From Anthostomella pinea (taxonomy: Eukaryota; Ascomycota; Sordariomycetes; Xylariales; Xylariaceae): a stretch of DNA of 64,000 bases. This document shows, in pieces, positions 1 through 11,407 of this stretch (its first letter is position 1; every line of letters begins with the position of its first letter). Under the pieces are notes generated by a model. It was not told the DNA's origin. It saw only the letters and a list, made by a program, of their open reading frames with translations, and did no database searches. The DNA is taken from positions 6,882,001 through 6,946,000 of the forward strand of contig CAUWAG010000003.1 of the NCBI GenBank assembly GCA_963556695.1, in the 5' to 3' direction. The position numbers and the translations under genes were made by a program.

Positions 1-599
1 TGATCATTCGGTCGCTGGTCGAGACGTCTCTGGAGGGAGAAGGTTGCAGGTGCGGCGGTTCCAGAGACGATTCGGAAGGTGGAGAAGAAAGAGAGTAACT
101 ATTAGGCAGGAATCAGAACCTTACGCTTCCGCGCGATTGCTGCAGAGAACAATAGCAGTCGCGGAGGCGGAGGTGGATTGGAGACGGTGGAAAGACGAGA
201 GTGACGTCGGGACAAAGACTGCAGAGATAAAATGGAAGCAGCGAAAGAAAGCTGGAGGTCTAGCTGATCTTTAATGCACAGACCACGTGTACCTGAAGAG
301 TTGACTCACCTGTGTGCCCCGCCTTTGACCGCATCAGGGCAGCAATGATTGGCAGAAGTCAAATCAGGCACTGCTAGGGCCCGCCAGGCAACTACCGAAG
401 GCAGAGCTGGGTCAGCTGACTTCGCGACATGGTCCAAGCGAGTACAGGCAGTCGGCATTCTCACCCCCGATTCTCACCCCCGACGCGTCGTCTGGAAGAG
501 CATCTCATCCATGGATGCGTGTTAGATCCATCATCGGATCACCGGCCCTTTAACACTCATCGACGCGCCCAGTCATGCGACCTCCACCCAGCCATTATC
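1..599. other. Upstream region of the helicase gene
   Basis: No convincing gene is visible. It contains a TGACTCA (Gcn4/AP-1-like) heptamer at about 303-309, an E-box-like CACGTG near 287, a 13-bp direct repeat (ATTCTCACCCCCG, twice, about 456-482) and an ACGCGT box. An ATG at 429 lies in frame with the helicase start at 600 with no stop between, so part of this stretch could encode a 57-residue N-terminal extension. Confidence 0.5.
483..488. promoter_or_regulatory. Candidate MluI cell-cycle box (ACGCGT)
   Basis: The palindrome ACGCGT lies 112 bp before the proposed helicase start codon. In ascomycetes this hexamer is the binding site of the MBF complex, which drives S-phase and DNA-repair genes, and that suits an MPH1-type gene. 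One hexamer can occur by chance, so this is inference. Confidence 0.3.
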
Positions 600-3500
600 A
601 TGGATTCAGATGAATTCGACGACGATATTGCCGACGAGGATCTGATCATTGCCGCTACGCAAGTCCAAACCTCAAACCGCGTCCAGTCTGCCAAGCTCAA
701 TAACGGGCGATTTCAGCCCCACGTCCAACACACTCCAGCTCAGATACGCCAGACGACATCAGCGGTATGATCAATTCTCATTCGTTCATTATGTTACCAA
801 ACCTGCTCGTTGTTCAATCCCTCTCACTTTGTACCGGCGGAATAGCAATTCAGATATTCCCGCGGACAACCATCTCGAGAAACTGGCTGGCTGACGCATG
901 TTGCAGGTACGAAAGACCTCGTCAAACCTCAATGGCTCCTCCTCGTTCGTTGATCTCGCGGATCTCCCCTCGAATGCATTCTCGAGTTCACCCGCTAGTG
1001 CGGCGCTGAGCGGCCAAGCCCGCAGAGGCTTTCGGCCAGCGCCACCAGTGGGTGGTCCAGCAACTTCGTACAGACAGACAACACTATTTGGCCAAACCGC
1101 TCTGGCACGTCAAGAACCGGAATCTACACAGCCGAATAAGAATCGGGTGTTCCGCGCAGATTTACCACCAGAGGCACCAACTCACCATGATGTTGATCTG
1201 GAGGCGATGAAGACGTGGGTATACCCTACAAATCTGGGCCCGACCCGTGACTACCAATATAGCATCGTCAAGAATGGCCTGTTTAACAATACTCTCGTGG
1301 CCTTACCGACCGGATTGGGGAAAACGTTCATTGCGGCTACCGTCATGCTAAATTACTTCCGCTGGATGAAGACTGCCAAAATCATCTTCGTGGCCCCTAC
1401 CAAACCTCTTGTCTCACAGCAAGTCGACGCCTGCTTTCATATTGCTGGCATGCCCAGGTCGCAGACCACCCTCCTGACGGGTGAGATACCGCCAGCCCTC
1501 CGAGCTGAGGAATGGGAGTCTAAGAGAGTCTTCTTTATGACTCCCCAGACGCTGGAGAACGATCTTTCCTCCGGATTCGCCGACCCCAAGTCTGTCGGTT
1601 TACTCGTTGTGGACGAGGCCCACAGGGCAACCGGAAACTACTCATATGTAAAAGTCGTCACCTTTTTACGACGCTTCTCGACCAGCCTACGTATACTTGC
1701 TCTCACCGCCACCCCTGGCTCCAAGGTTGAGGCAGTCCAAGAAGTTATTGACAACTTGGGTATTTCACACGTGGAAATCCGCACGGAGGAATCGATTGAC
1801 ATCCGCCAATACGTCCACCAGAGGGATGAAGATATTGTTGTCCTGGACCCGTCCGATGAAATGAATTACATCAAGGAGATGTTCTCTAAAGCGTTGAAAC
1901 CCCTGGTTGACAAGCTGAGCCAGCAAAACATATATTTTGGACGTGATCCAATGTCGCTTACCACGTATGGTCTGGTCAAAGCTCGGCAGGACTGGAATAG
2001 TCGTGGTGGGCACTCTGCTAACCAAGGAGTCAAATTCATGATGATGGCCGTCTTTGCCGTACTCGGCAGCTTGGCCCACAGCATTAAGTTGCTAAACTTC
2101 CATGGCATCAGGCCATTCTACGATAACCTGGTTCAGTTCCGGGACGAAACAGAGGGCAAAGGCGAGAAGGGATCAAAGTACAAACGTCAGATTGTCGAAG
2201 CCCCAAGTTTCCAGGAGATGATGACCAAAATTGCTGCTTGGTCAAAGAAAGATAATTTTGTCAGCCACCCGAAGATTACCTGTTTATCCGATACCGTCTT
2301 AAACCATTTTATGGATGCGGGCGAAGGTCGAGAAGGCGGTTCTTCCTCTAACACCAGGATCATCGTCTTCAGCGAGTACCGAGACAGCGCTGAGGATATT
2401 GTGCGAACTCTCAATACCCACAAACCCATGATCCGGGCTGCAGTGTTCGTGGGACAGGCCGATTCCACCAGGTCAGCAGGTATGAAGCAAGCTGAGCAGA
2501 TCGAAAGGATCAAGAAATTCAAGAACGGCGATTACAATGTGCTTGTCGCAACTTCCATCGGAGAAGAAGGTCTGGATATTGGTCAAGTCGACCTGATCAT
2601 ATGTTATGATGCTTCTGCGTCGCCAATTCGAATGCTCCAGAGAATGGGACGTACGGGGAGAAAACGAGCGGGACGTGTCGTCCTACTTCTCATGAGAGGC
2701 AAGGAAGAGGACAATTACTCCAAATCCAAAGACGGCTACGAGAAAATGCAGGTCATGATCTGCGACGGAAGCCGCTTCAATTTCCGCCATGACCTTTCCA
2801 CAAGGATAGTACCGAGAGATGTTCGACCGGAAGTCGACATGAGGCCTGTGGACATTCCGATAGAAAACACCCAGGTTTCGGGGCTACCAGAACCAAAGAA
2901 AAGCCGAGCTCGAAAAAAGAAACCCGCCAAGAAATTCAACATGCCGGATGGTGTCGAGACGGGCTTCACAAGTGTTGCAGCCATGATGGGCAAGCATCCA
3001 GCCAGGAAAACGAAAACACCCAAAGCCCCTGTCGAGGAGGACGAGGTGGCTGCTATTCCCGGACTTGACCAGGTTTTGCTTCTTGACCAGCAGCGCGCGG
3101 AACTGAACAGGTCCTATAAGTCCTCGCCGAATCACCACCAAGATGAGATGGAACTCATCGAGCAGGTGGATCTGACAGCACATCCCGCCGCGCAGAGAAA
3201 GCGACAGAAAACAGTTGACCTGAAACATGGGGCTTATACAAAGCGGTGCGCGAAACTCATCCAGACTCTAGCAAAGTCCCAATCCGCCGCAGATCGCTTC
3301 ACCAGGCCGTATCAGGATCTGGACAGGGACCGCTACAAGGAGCTTCCTCTACCGGTCGAGGGCTCTGAAACAGAAGCTGAAGCCCCTGGAACAGGACCAC
3401 CACGCAAGAAAAGGAAGACGGCTTCTTTCAGCGATCCCGAAGAGGTTGACGACGATGACGAACCTGAAGACCTATACGCTGTCCTCTGTCGTGCCCGTCC

Positions 3501-4137
3501 TGCAAAGAAAGCTCCAGTCCGCAAGAAACAGGCCACAACTCGTACCAGTGTTCTCCAAGACGTCGATGAAGACGAGGAAGGACGAGCGCTGCCACCGCCT
3601 GCACGAAAACGCGCAACGGCTCCTAAAACAAAGAAGACGGTACCGAAAGCTGCAGGCCCAAAACGGGCACGTGGACGACCGAAGAAAAACAAGTCGACGG
3701 GGGTCTACGATGAGAGTGCAGACGAAGGTGACGACTGCCGACGCACGAGCGACCTCGAGCTGACCGACGAGGACGACGACGGTGCCGACCTCGTCGACTT
3801 CGTCGTAGGGGATGACGTTGCGACTTCCAGCAACTTCGTCACATCGAGCATTCAGGGGCGCTCCACATCACCCACGTCTCCGTCCACGCCGTCCACCATC
3901 ACCCATCATTCATCGGCAAAAACAGGGGAGAAGCCGCCGAAGCCGAAGCCGTACTACGAACCAATGTCATTTCCAGATACGCAGGACGACGACGACGACG
4001 ACGACATCGACATGCCGTCCATGAGTCAGCTTGTTAGGAACAACGGACCATCACGGAATACTGCTGCCGGGACTTCGAAAATCGGTAGCAGAGACGTGTT
4101 CGACATTGAAGATGAGGATGAAGAAGATGGCGGCGAC

Positions 4138-4168
<31 letters not shown>

Positions 4169-4248
4169 GGCCCCTCCAGCGAGGCCGGGGCAGGCTGAAG
4201 AAGAACAGGAGAGTCGTGCTCGATGATGACGAGGACGAGGACGGGTGA
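600..4248 (+). CDS. MPH1: MPH1/FANCM-type ATP-dependent DNA helicase
   Basis: Superfamily 2 DEAH helicase of the FANCM/Mph1/Fml1 family, which remodels stalled forks and unwinds D-loops in the nucleus. Exons are 600-764 and 907-4248, joined in phase across a 142-nt intron (GTATGA...TTGCAG), giving 1168 residues. Visible motifs: Walker A PTGLGKT (Lys about 194), DEAH at 291-294, TATPG at 322, and the C-terminal helicase motif RMGRTGRKR from 634. The N-terminus [15 protein letters not shown] resembles the acidic opening of fungal Mph1, which is why ATG600 was preferred to the in-frame ATG429. The last ~450 residues are low complexity: basic runs alternate with Asp/Glu runs, including a poly-Asp tract from a GAT repeat. 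FANCM-type nuclease motifs are absent, as is usual for fungal members. Confidence 0.93.
4138..4167 (+). repeat. (GAT)10 microsatellite in the helicase coding region
   Basis: Ten consecutive GAT triplets encode poly-Asp in the acidic C-terminal tail of the helicase. The tract keeps frame when whole triplets are gained or lost, so its length may vary between strains. Confidence 0.9.
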
Positions 4249-5379
4249 GCTTTCTCCGAGCCATGAGTGCGAGGCAGGCAGGTAGTTCTGGATACCTACC
4301 AGACCCTGATTGACGATTGTTACTATATCCCACCCCATGCTACGGTTGGTTGTATCTACTACTTTGTCACCAAGCTTTGTATACGCCAATTCCCTACACC
4401 AATACTAGTAAAACAAGAAATGCCTCTGGCACAATCATGCCATCAAATTCGTCGCGTTATTTGTGCAATGTGATCACTGAAATGCTTCCGCGCGCGGCCG
4501 GGATATGAAAAAGGGGTTTCCCACCCAAGCCGTCTAAGGTTAAGTCAATGTGATACCAAACTCCGTGGACTCGATTACCTTACTTCTGAGGCTTCAACTT
4601 CAATAAACAACTATCGATGTCCAGGCAGTACATGCCAACGTCAAACCGCCCTTCGTGGTGTTGTCTCTCCAGAAGAAGCTCTACTCCTGAATATACTCAC
4701 CCATCTTGCCTCTCCAAGATATTTACGGCCTCCAATATCCTTGACACACAGAATGTACTTGCTTCACTCAATATCTATCAATCTCCTGAAACCCGAGTTT
4801 TTCAGCTTCAATCTTGAGCGTTAGTCGCATTTCCACTTCCATTATCGCAACTATCTCTCTCTCAATGCCATCAACTACGTAACCTATTCGCCCGTACGCC
4901 GACATAGAAAACTCCAGTATGCCCTCAAGGCCAGTTGTCCGGTCAAATCTGCAACGTCGCCTTGCCCGGTCGTTCATCTTCGTTCCAAATCGTATATACG
5001 TGTTTCATATCAGCCCGCGAGCGGCGCCCTGTGGCCCATTCCCTTATGCCATAGAAAAAAACAAAAACCCGGCCGTGACTCCTGTGGTATGAATGATCCT
5101 AGCGGGGCATGTTGCCTGCCTTCTCGGCTGCTCCTGAATTTCAATCTTCTCCTATCCCCGGCCGCCGAGGGCGAACGGGGGGTCTCGTGTTGATCATCGG
5201 TTCGCGTCCTCGAGTCATGACATCCTGTCCGATCGTCTGGTATCGCATGGGCGGATAGGATATCCTAAGTCGCAGGTCGCCGGTTCAGGATAAAACACCA
5301 CCAAAGCAGTGTCTTCACCTTCAATGCCGACCTGGGGGTAATGAAGCACTTCATTCGAAGCCTGGTCTGAGCCTCTCCT
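4249..5379. other. Convergent intergenic region, no gene seen
   Basis: This 1.1-kb stretch separates the 3' ends of the helicase (+) and the membrane protein (-). Reading frames are short and resemble nothing known. It should hold both 3' UTRs. Confidence 0.6.
4602..4607 (+). terminator. Candidate polyadenylation signal (AATAAA)
   Basis: A canonical AATAAA hexamer lies about 350 nt after the helicase stop codon. Fungal poly(A) sites often lack it, so assignment to this transcript is only plausible. Confidence 0.3.
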
Positions 5380-6711
5380 TCAGGCCGCGATACTTCGGCC
5401 CATCCCAGTGCCCCAACGGAACCGTTTCAGAGTTCCCCCACTGCTCCTGATAACCTCACGCCCGCAGCTGCCTCCATCGGCAGCCACACTCATATTACCG
5501 GCACCGCCGAAGCCACCGAGCGTTTCCTGGCGGCCGACCTCTCTCCCGATGACATATCCTGCACCGAAGCCAACGACAGAGACCAGTACGACGACACCAG
5601 CGCTGACTACCCAGGTCAGGAGTGTAGGGCTGATCAGAGTGTCTTCACCCGCCAGTGCGGCTGTTTTCTTCTTCTTGGCCGCACGAGGTGACTTCGAGCC
5701 CGATGTTGGCGTTGCGGCCCGCTTGATATTCTCACCACGGGCAGCTTCACGTGGTAACGGCGAGGATGGAGTGCCTCGGGGAGATTGACTAGGGCCCCTC
5801 GACCGGGTCGGAGGAGGTGATGGGGCCATCAACTCGCTCTCCGGAACGAAACGCAGCTCGACGGGTTGGTTGCTACCCGCCGGGCCGGAACATTCGCCCA
5901 TCTCTTTCTCGTCTTCTTTCGGCCGCGCTCTCGCCGCCGCTGCACAGCTGAGCAGCGTTGTCAGGCTAGCGCGTAGGGCGGCGTCGTTATCAGCCTGGTA
6001 ACTTGGCGACATGAAATTAGGCGTGCGACGTTCGACTCGAGTGTTCGACCGCTGGTTAAAGGACGGTCGGCTGGCATGTTGGGGGATCGACGAACTTGTT
6101 GAGTGTCGCTGGAGTAGGTGTGAGGGTGGGTGCGAAAATGCATTAGGCTGCGGGCGGAAGGGCTCAGATGGTTGCCTGCCCAACGCTGTTGCGTTCTCGT
6201 CATCGTCATCTTCGTCACTCGAGTCGGAATCGACATGCTGGGCCGGAAAGACCTGTCGGAGGGGGGTGCCGCGATTGACATGGGACGAAGTGATATTCTC
6301 GGTGGAGCTGGTCAAGACATGATCCTCCTCACTCTCGGTCTCGTCGTATTCCTCTTGACTACTACATGCGCCCGCTTGCACTGCCTGGTTGGCGACGGAT
6401 GTGGGATGTTGGGTATGCAGGTGGGCGTACGACTGCGGGTGTAGGCGTCGCCGTCGGGCGCCGTAAGCCGATCCAACTTCAAGACCGGTGGTGACGATTT
6501 CGTCACCTATGGAAGAAACAGACGATGAGGAAGGTTGTGAGGATACTTCGAACCACGATTCTGAGCGTGTAAGTAGCGGCTTGTCATGATCGGATCGAGG
6601 AGACTGACCGTCATTCCGTTGACGCTGTTGGGTAGGTGCGGCGGATCGCATCGACGCAGTATCGCCAACTCTGGCGGCAGCGTCGCTGGTCTGCCCGGTA
6701 CGGCCAGACAT
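5380..6711 (-). CDS. Uncharacterised single-pass membrane protein with a WFEV motif
   Basis: A 443-residue single-exon protein starting MSGRTGQ at 6711; the open frame continues upstream but looks like leader. Most of it is Ser/Pro/Asp-rich and probably disordered. One hydrophobic segment (about 364-389, LLTWVVSAGVVVLVSVVG) is followed by a ~54-residue tail with basic residues. Near the N-terminus, residues 53-56 read WFEV, preceded by Ser and Glu, which fits the W-x-x-L/I/V Atg8-interacting consensus. An ordered-looking block, DNAALRASLTTLLSCAAAAR, sits in the middle. I recall similar uncharacterised proteins in other Sordariomycetes but cannot give a function. An N-terminal WxxV plus a C-terminal anchor is also the layout of the mitophagy receptor Atg32; that parallel is inference. 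Upstream divergent neighbours are distant, so context does not help. Confidence 0.75.
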   Translation of the reverse strand: MSGRTGQTSDAAARVGDTASMRSAAPTQQRQRNDGQSPRSDHDKPLLTRSESWFEVSSQPSSSSVSSIGDEIVTTGLEVGSAYGARRRRLHPQSYAHLHTQHPTSVANQAVQAGACSSQEEYDETESEEDHVLTSSTENITSSHVNRGTPLRQVFPAQHVDSDSSDEDDDDENATALGRQPSEPFRPQPNAFSHPPSHLLQRHSTSSSIPQHASRPSFNQRSNTRVERRTPNFMSPSYQADNDAALRASLTTLLSCAAAARARPKEDEKEMGECSGPAGSNQPVELRFVPESELMAPSPPPTRSRGPSQSPRGTPSSPLPREAARGENIKRAATPTSGSKSPRAAKKKKTAALAGEDTLISPTLLTWVVSAGVVVLVSVVGFGAGYVIGREVGRQETLGGFGGAGNMSVAADGGSCGREVIRSSGGTLKRFRWGTGMGRSIAA

Positions 6712-8839
6712 CTTGTACGCAGGTGGTGTCGCTGTCTGGTATGATAATAATAGTAGACAGAAACAGAAGGGAAGGTAGGAGGAGGAGGCCGACGTTGAAT
6801 GCCCAGGTGGTGTCTGGCGTATCAGCGACACTTGCAATGAGGGTGGCCGGGCCTCACCGACTACCGGTGATTGATTCGCTCCTCCAAGAAAGTCCAGCAG
6901 AAAAGGGCCCCGCGACGGATTTGGGCCTGGCCAGATGCTATGCTCCGCTGACCTGCGAGATGCAGCGGGGTACTGGGCAGATGAGATACTAGAGATGTCA
7001 ACGACCAAAGTCTAATAATGCGTGGAGGGCAGACAGGCAGACAGGATCGAAGGCGGCGGTATCATGTAAGCGATCTTCAACGTTGTCAAAAGATGCCCTG
7101 GTACTAGAGGATCCTCGAGAGATTCTAAAAGTGCACAAAGCAAGGTACGTAAGGGAAAGGTATGGATGGGTAGTTGGGTAGACAATGGGATGGTCAAGTC
7201 ACGGGGATCGAGGTAGGCCAGGTAGGTAGGGGTATTGCAGGGTCGGTGAACGTGTTCTTTGTTCACGCCTCGTCCATGCAACACATGGAGCTGGGCCCTG
7301 CAAGACCCTGGCGGAGTCGGGCGTTGATTACCTCCTAGGCACATGTACCGTAACCTATGGGCGGTGTCAGATGGACTCGCTGGCGCAGGTGGTAACATGA
7401 ATGGTCATTGGCGTGATGGTGTGAGACTGCCCGTGTCCAGTGGTGAGAAGGGCATTAGACGGAACCACCTCAGACATGCAAACCCTCCCCCTCCCCCTCC
7501 TACGATGACGATGACGATACCTTACAGATACAGCCCGTGGACCGCAACGGTGCAAGTGTCGGTGTCTGGAATGGCGCCTTGGCAGACCTCGGGCACTGAT
7601 AACGTTATTTTAGCCTTCCAAATCTTAGTCTACAGCTGGGGGTGTTCGGCTCCAACCTCCAGGTGACGGGTGCCAGGTGACAGTTTATTTGAAGCATAGA
7701 GCAGCTGCTCATGGCGCCAACATTGAACCAGCACAGATAAGAAAAGGAACCGCTCGACGATGAACCAATATTGGAGTTCAGAATAAGGAAATCATGTTAC
7801 AGTTACCATCCTCATTTGGAAGAGCCGATGAGCTGGCTGTTTCAATTTTCATGTAGGATGATGTACGGTGCCAAGAAACCCAAGGTCATGTTGTCAGGCG
7901 TCAGTCAGTGAGTGGGTGGTCGTCGGCAGCCTCACTTGACACTATCATTGGATCACGGGCATACCTCATGGAGTAAGGCGAGGCAGTGCTCATCAGGCGC
8001 GCTTCCCCCTCGCACTACTGCAAGGGATGGAGATCTGTCATGCATCTAGGGTCCATCTTGTTCAACGTGATGCATCAATCCATCTTGCAGTTCTTGCAAG
8101 GTGGAACGCGACATGAACGAACGTCAGTTCTACGTCAGTCGCAGTAGTGTCACCCCCACTGAGGTCGAAGAGCACACCTTGTCAAATCACGAAGAAGGGC
8201 AGTCCAGACATGGTAGAATAGAATTAGGAACAGATTTTGCAATACAGACCGACTATGAAGTACCTATGGGAAGAGCTAGGGGGTGGGGGATATACGCCGA
8301 ATACGCAAGGTGTAGTATACTCACCGAAATCCAGTTCGTACCCTCCAGTGCTTGAAGTATTTGCAAGTGACAAGCAGGGCAGTCCACTTCCCTTCGTCCA
8401 GAGGACGGATGATATTTTGGACGCCTGTCGAAACCCTCGAACGCTATCATAAGCCCTCATAGTATCAAAGCTTGGTCCACTTCAAGATGCTCGTATGAAC
8501 ATAAGAAGATTCTTCCCAACTTCGTTTGACTAGAAGCCCTCGGTGCCAACAGAAAGAAAAGCCGATGCAAATGAGATCATATGTGTCCGTGACACAAAGC
8601 GCGTGCAGACAAGCCCACGACCGACTGCGCTTTCGTTGCGATGAAGCCCTCAGCCCTCGGAAACCCCACGTGGAGGTAGCCCTCCGATCAAGCCCACAGG
8701 TGAATCAACAGCTTCGTATCGAAGCTTAGCCCTCAAAGCCCACATACTCAGTAGGAGTGAATAGTCTTGCAAAGCCGACAACCCTCAAAGCCAACCAGTG
8801 TGTCTCAGAGCCCTCGGAACGGTCATGTGCGGCATCACC
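6712..8839. other. Intergenic region between two minus-strand genes
   Basis: This holds the promoter of the membrane protein (first ~1 kb) and the 3' UTR of the Nsr1-type gene (right end). It has short C-rich and GATGAC repeats near 7485-7520 and a cluster of AGCCCTC motifs at the right. Frames here are short and look random. Confidence 0.55.
8449..8816 (-). repeat. Cluster of GAGGGCT motifs in the 3' UTR region of the Nsr1-type gene
   Basis: In transcript orientation the heptamer GAGGGCT appears about seven times in ~370 nt (plus-strand AGCCCTC near 8455, 8538, 8646, 8653, 8681, 8729 and 8809), with related AAAGCC copies between. Spacing is irregular, so it is not a simple tandem array. It begins within ~25 nt of the Nsr1 stop codon. 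Confidence 0.6.
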
Positions 8840-10422
8840 TTAAAAGGTAGTCTTCTTGCCCGCGAATTGGGGTGCTCCCCGAGACGCGCCAAAGCCTCCA
8901 CGGCCACCTCCACGGCCACCACGGTCACCGAAGCCACCACGGCCACGACCACCACCGCGACCACCACGGTCACCGAAACCACCACGACCACCGCCACGTC
9001 CACCGCCACCACGACCGAAGCCGCCACCTCGGCCACCCGAGTTGCCATCGCGAGGAGGTCGGGCACCAGCGTAGTCTAGGCGAATAGCACGGGAGCCGCG
9101 TCCCTCGCCAATGTAGCCGCCGTTCTTGGCCTCGAACACCTTCTTTGCCTCCTCGATACTGCTGAATGTGACATAGCCAAAGCCCTTGCGGTTACCAGAC
9201 TCCCTAGACATAATTATTAGCATGGCTGGAGCACAGAGGGAGTGGGCTACTCACTGGTCAGTAGGTAGTCGGAGACTCTGGACTTCAGAGACTTCGTTGA
9301 AGAACTCGGAAACCATCTCCTCATCGGCCTCAAAAGGCAGGTTGCCAACGAACAGGGTATCGCTCTCGGGGCTGACAGTGTCTCCGTGCTGCTGGGCGCG
9401 CTGGTTGGCACGCGCGTTGGGGGTGCTGTCGTCGCGAGCAGGACGGGGTAGAGAAGGATCCAACCGCAGACCGCGGCCTTCAAGCTCATAGCCTTGCATC
9501 TTCTCAAAGGCAGCCTTAGCAGCTTCGTGGTTGGAGAAGTCGACGTAGCCGAAACCACGCGAGCGTTGCATAGCCGCGTCCGTGACGACACGAGCGCTGA
9601 CTAGATCGGCACACTCCTTAAACGTCTCGTACAGCGAATCGTCATCGACGCCCCAGCCCAGGTTGCCGACAAACAGAGTCACGTACTCGTCGGCCGATGC
9701 TTCCTCAGTCTTGTTCTTCTTGAATGGTGTTTCTACCTCCTCTTCGGCCTTGCGCTTCTTGGAGGGCTCAGGCTTCTCCACCTCAGCCTCGGACTCGTCG
9801 CTGGAATCGTCAGAGTCGTCGGAGTCTTCCTCAGAGGCTTCTGAGTCGTCGGAAGACTGTGAGCACCGTTAGTAAGGGCTGGACAACGAGAGGTGTACCA
9901 GTGAATACTTACGTCTGCCTTGGCATCAGCCTTGACCTTTGCGCCAGCGGCAACCGCAGGCTTGGCCTTCTTGGTAGCATCCTCCTTCTCGTCCTCACTG
10001 TCATGGCTGCCGTCACTGTCCTCCTCTGCATCGGAAGAATCAGAAGAGTCGGATGACTCGGCGGCAGCAACCTTGGCCTTGCCGTTGGTGGCAGGCTTGG
10101 CAGCAGCCTTGCCGTTGGTCTTGGGTGCAGCCTTCTTGGCGACAGGCTTCTCCTCCTCCGAGGAGTCAGAGTCGCCGGAGTCAGACTCGGAAGCATCAGA
10201 TGCAGAGGCGTCAGACTCGGAATCGTCTGAGTCGGACTCGGAGGAAGACTCGACCTTCTTCTTCTTCAGGTCCTTCTTTGAAGTCTTGGTCGCAACTTCC
10301 TTGGCGGCTTTCTTCGAGCTGACCTTGGGGCTGTCGACGGGCTTGGTGACGCCGGCCTTCTTGACGGAGTCAGTGGACTTGACCTTGGCGGCCTTGCCAT
10401 TGGCTTGCTTGACTTTGCCCAT
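8840..10422 (-). CDS. NSR1: Nsr1/Gar2/nucleolin-type nucleolar RNA-binding protein
   Basis: Nucleolin-like protein for pre-rRNA processing and ribosome biogenesis in the nucleolus. Exons on the minus strand are 10422-9913, 9856-9255 and 9203-8840; introns are 56 and 51 nt, the first with a CTAAC branch site. Product 491 residues. Order: Lys-rich start with alternating Ser/Asp/Glu acidic tracts (1-205), a basic KKRK patch near 202-205, RRM1 from about 230 (RNP2 LFVGNL, RNP1 RGFGYVDF), RRM2 from about 342 (LFVGNL, KGFGYVTF), and a Gly/Arg RGG tail from about 425. Intron 2 splits RRM2; joining at CA|G restores TDQESGNRKGFGYV. The acidic-RRM-RRM-RGG order is diagnostic. It diverges from the complex I subunit gene 555 bp away. 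Confidence 0.93.
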
Positions 10423-10977
10423 TGTGACAATTATTGGGATAGAACTGTTGGGAGAAGGTGTTGTTGGAAGGGATGAATGGTCCTGAAAATTCTGTGATTT
10501 CCAGAGAGAAATGTGAAGGTTTGGGGAAGGAAGGCAGAAAATGCAGGAGCTTGTCTGACTTTATGCGCAGGAAAAGGCGTGGTTGGAAGCTACCCTCCAG
10601 AAAATTTCGAGGACCCTTGGAAAATTTTTAATCTGCCGGTGGCCAGGTGGGGTTTATCGCAGGCGGTGAACGCTAGCTTTGCTGGACAGCGCGATAGCGT
10701 ATGGAGATAGCAAGGACCAATGACATGGAATACGCCCCACCAGGCCAGCCACCTTCGTGACTGGCCCCATCTCCAGCCACACCAGTACGCAGCCTGATGC
10801 ACGTGACCACCAAATCGGTTCAATGTTCTGATTTGGTTGGTCGAGCGAAGGGGAGCTTCATCGAATCCGACAGCGAACGAGCCATTACGGCAGCCCACGA
10901 CATCCCCGAGTCCCGATCAATCGAGACTCAACCAGCCGATCCGAAGAAACTACCGTTTTGACTCTCAATCAACTACA
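10423..10977. promoter_or_regulatory. Divergent promoter region (Nsr1-type / NDUFB10-type)
   Basis: These 555 bp separate two divergent start codons, so both promoters and 5' UTRs must lie here. No further gene is apparent. Confidence 0.6.
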
Positions 10978-11407
10978 ATGCCGACCCCAGAATCCCCGGC
11001 TTTCCTGGCGAAGAAGCCAACCGTCCCTCCGACCTTCGACGGCGTCGACTACGAGGACAACAAGCGACTAAAGCAGGCGCAGGATGCCGTCGTCCGGGAA
11101 CAATGGGTGCAAGTGATGATGGGTCGGCTTGTGCGGGAAGAGCTGAGCAAATGCTACTACCGCGAGGGTGTCAACCACCTCGAGAAGTGCGGTCCTTTGC
11201 GAGGTTAGTCTGCGGCTCTCGTGGGATATATACAGAGGATGCATGGAGCTCGCGGGCTTGCTGTGCGGTCATCGATCAAGTGGAAGAAGACAGGCGCATT
11301 TTTGGACATTAACTAATGATGCGACAGAGAAATACCTCCAGATGCTCAAGGACCATCGGGTACGGGGATTCCGGTTCGAGCAACAGAACTACATCGACAA
11401 GAAATAG
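10978..11407 (+). CDS. Complex I accessory subunit, NDUFB10/PDSW family
   Basis: Small nuclear-encoded subunit of mitochondrial NADH:ubiquinone oxidoreductase (membrane arm). Exons 10978-11203 and 11328-11407, joined in phase across a 124-nt intron (GTTAGT...GACAG), give 101 residues, typical of the fungal ~12-kDa subunit. A helical region ends in a twin-cysteine signature, C-x11-C (KCYYREGVNHLEKC), followed by LREKYLQMLKDHRVRGF. The cysteine pair and size suggest intermembrane-space import, with no cleavable presequence evident. The next gene on the same strand is also mitochondrial. Confidence 0.85.

Noticed and set aside
9920..10486. 188-residue plus-strand frame opposite the Nsr1-type gene
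   Set aside because: Antisense of the Ser/Asp/Lys-rich exon; the minus strand has clear RRM exons and correct splice sites.
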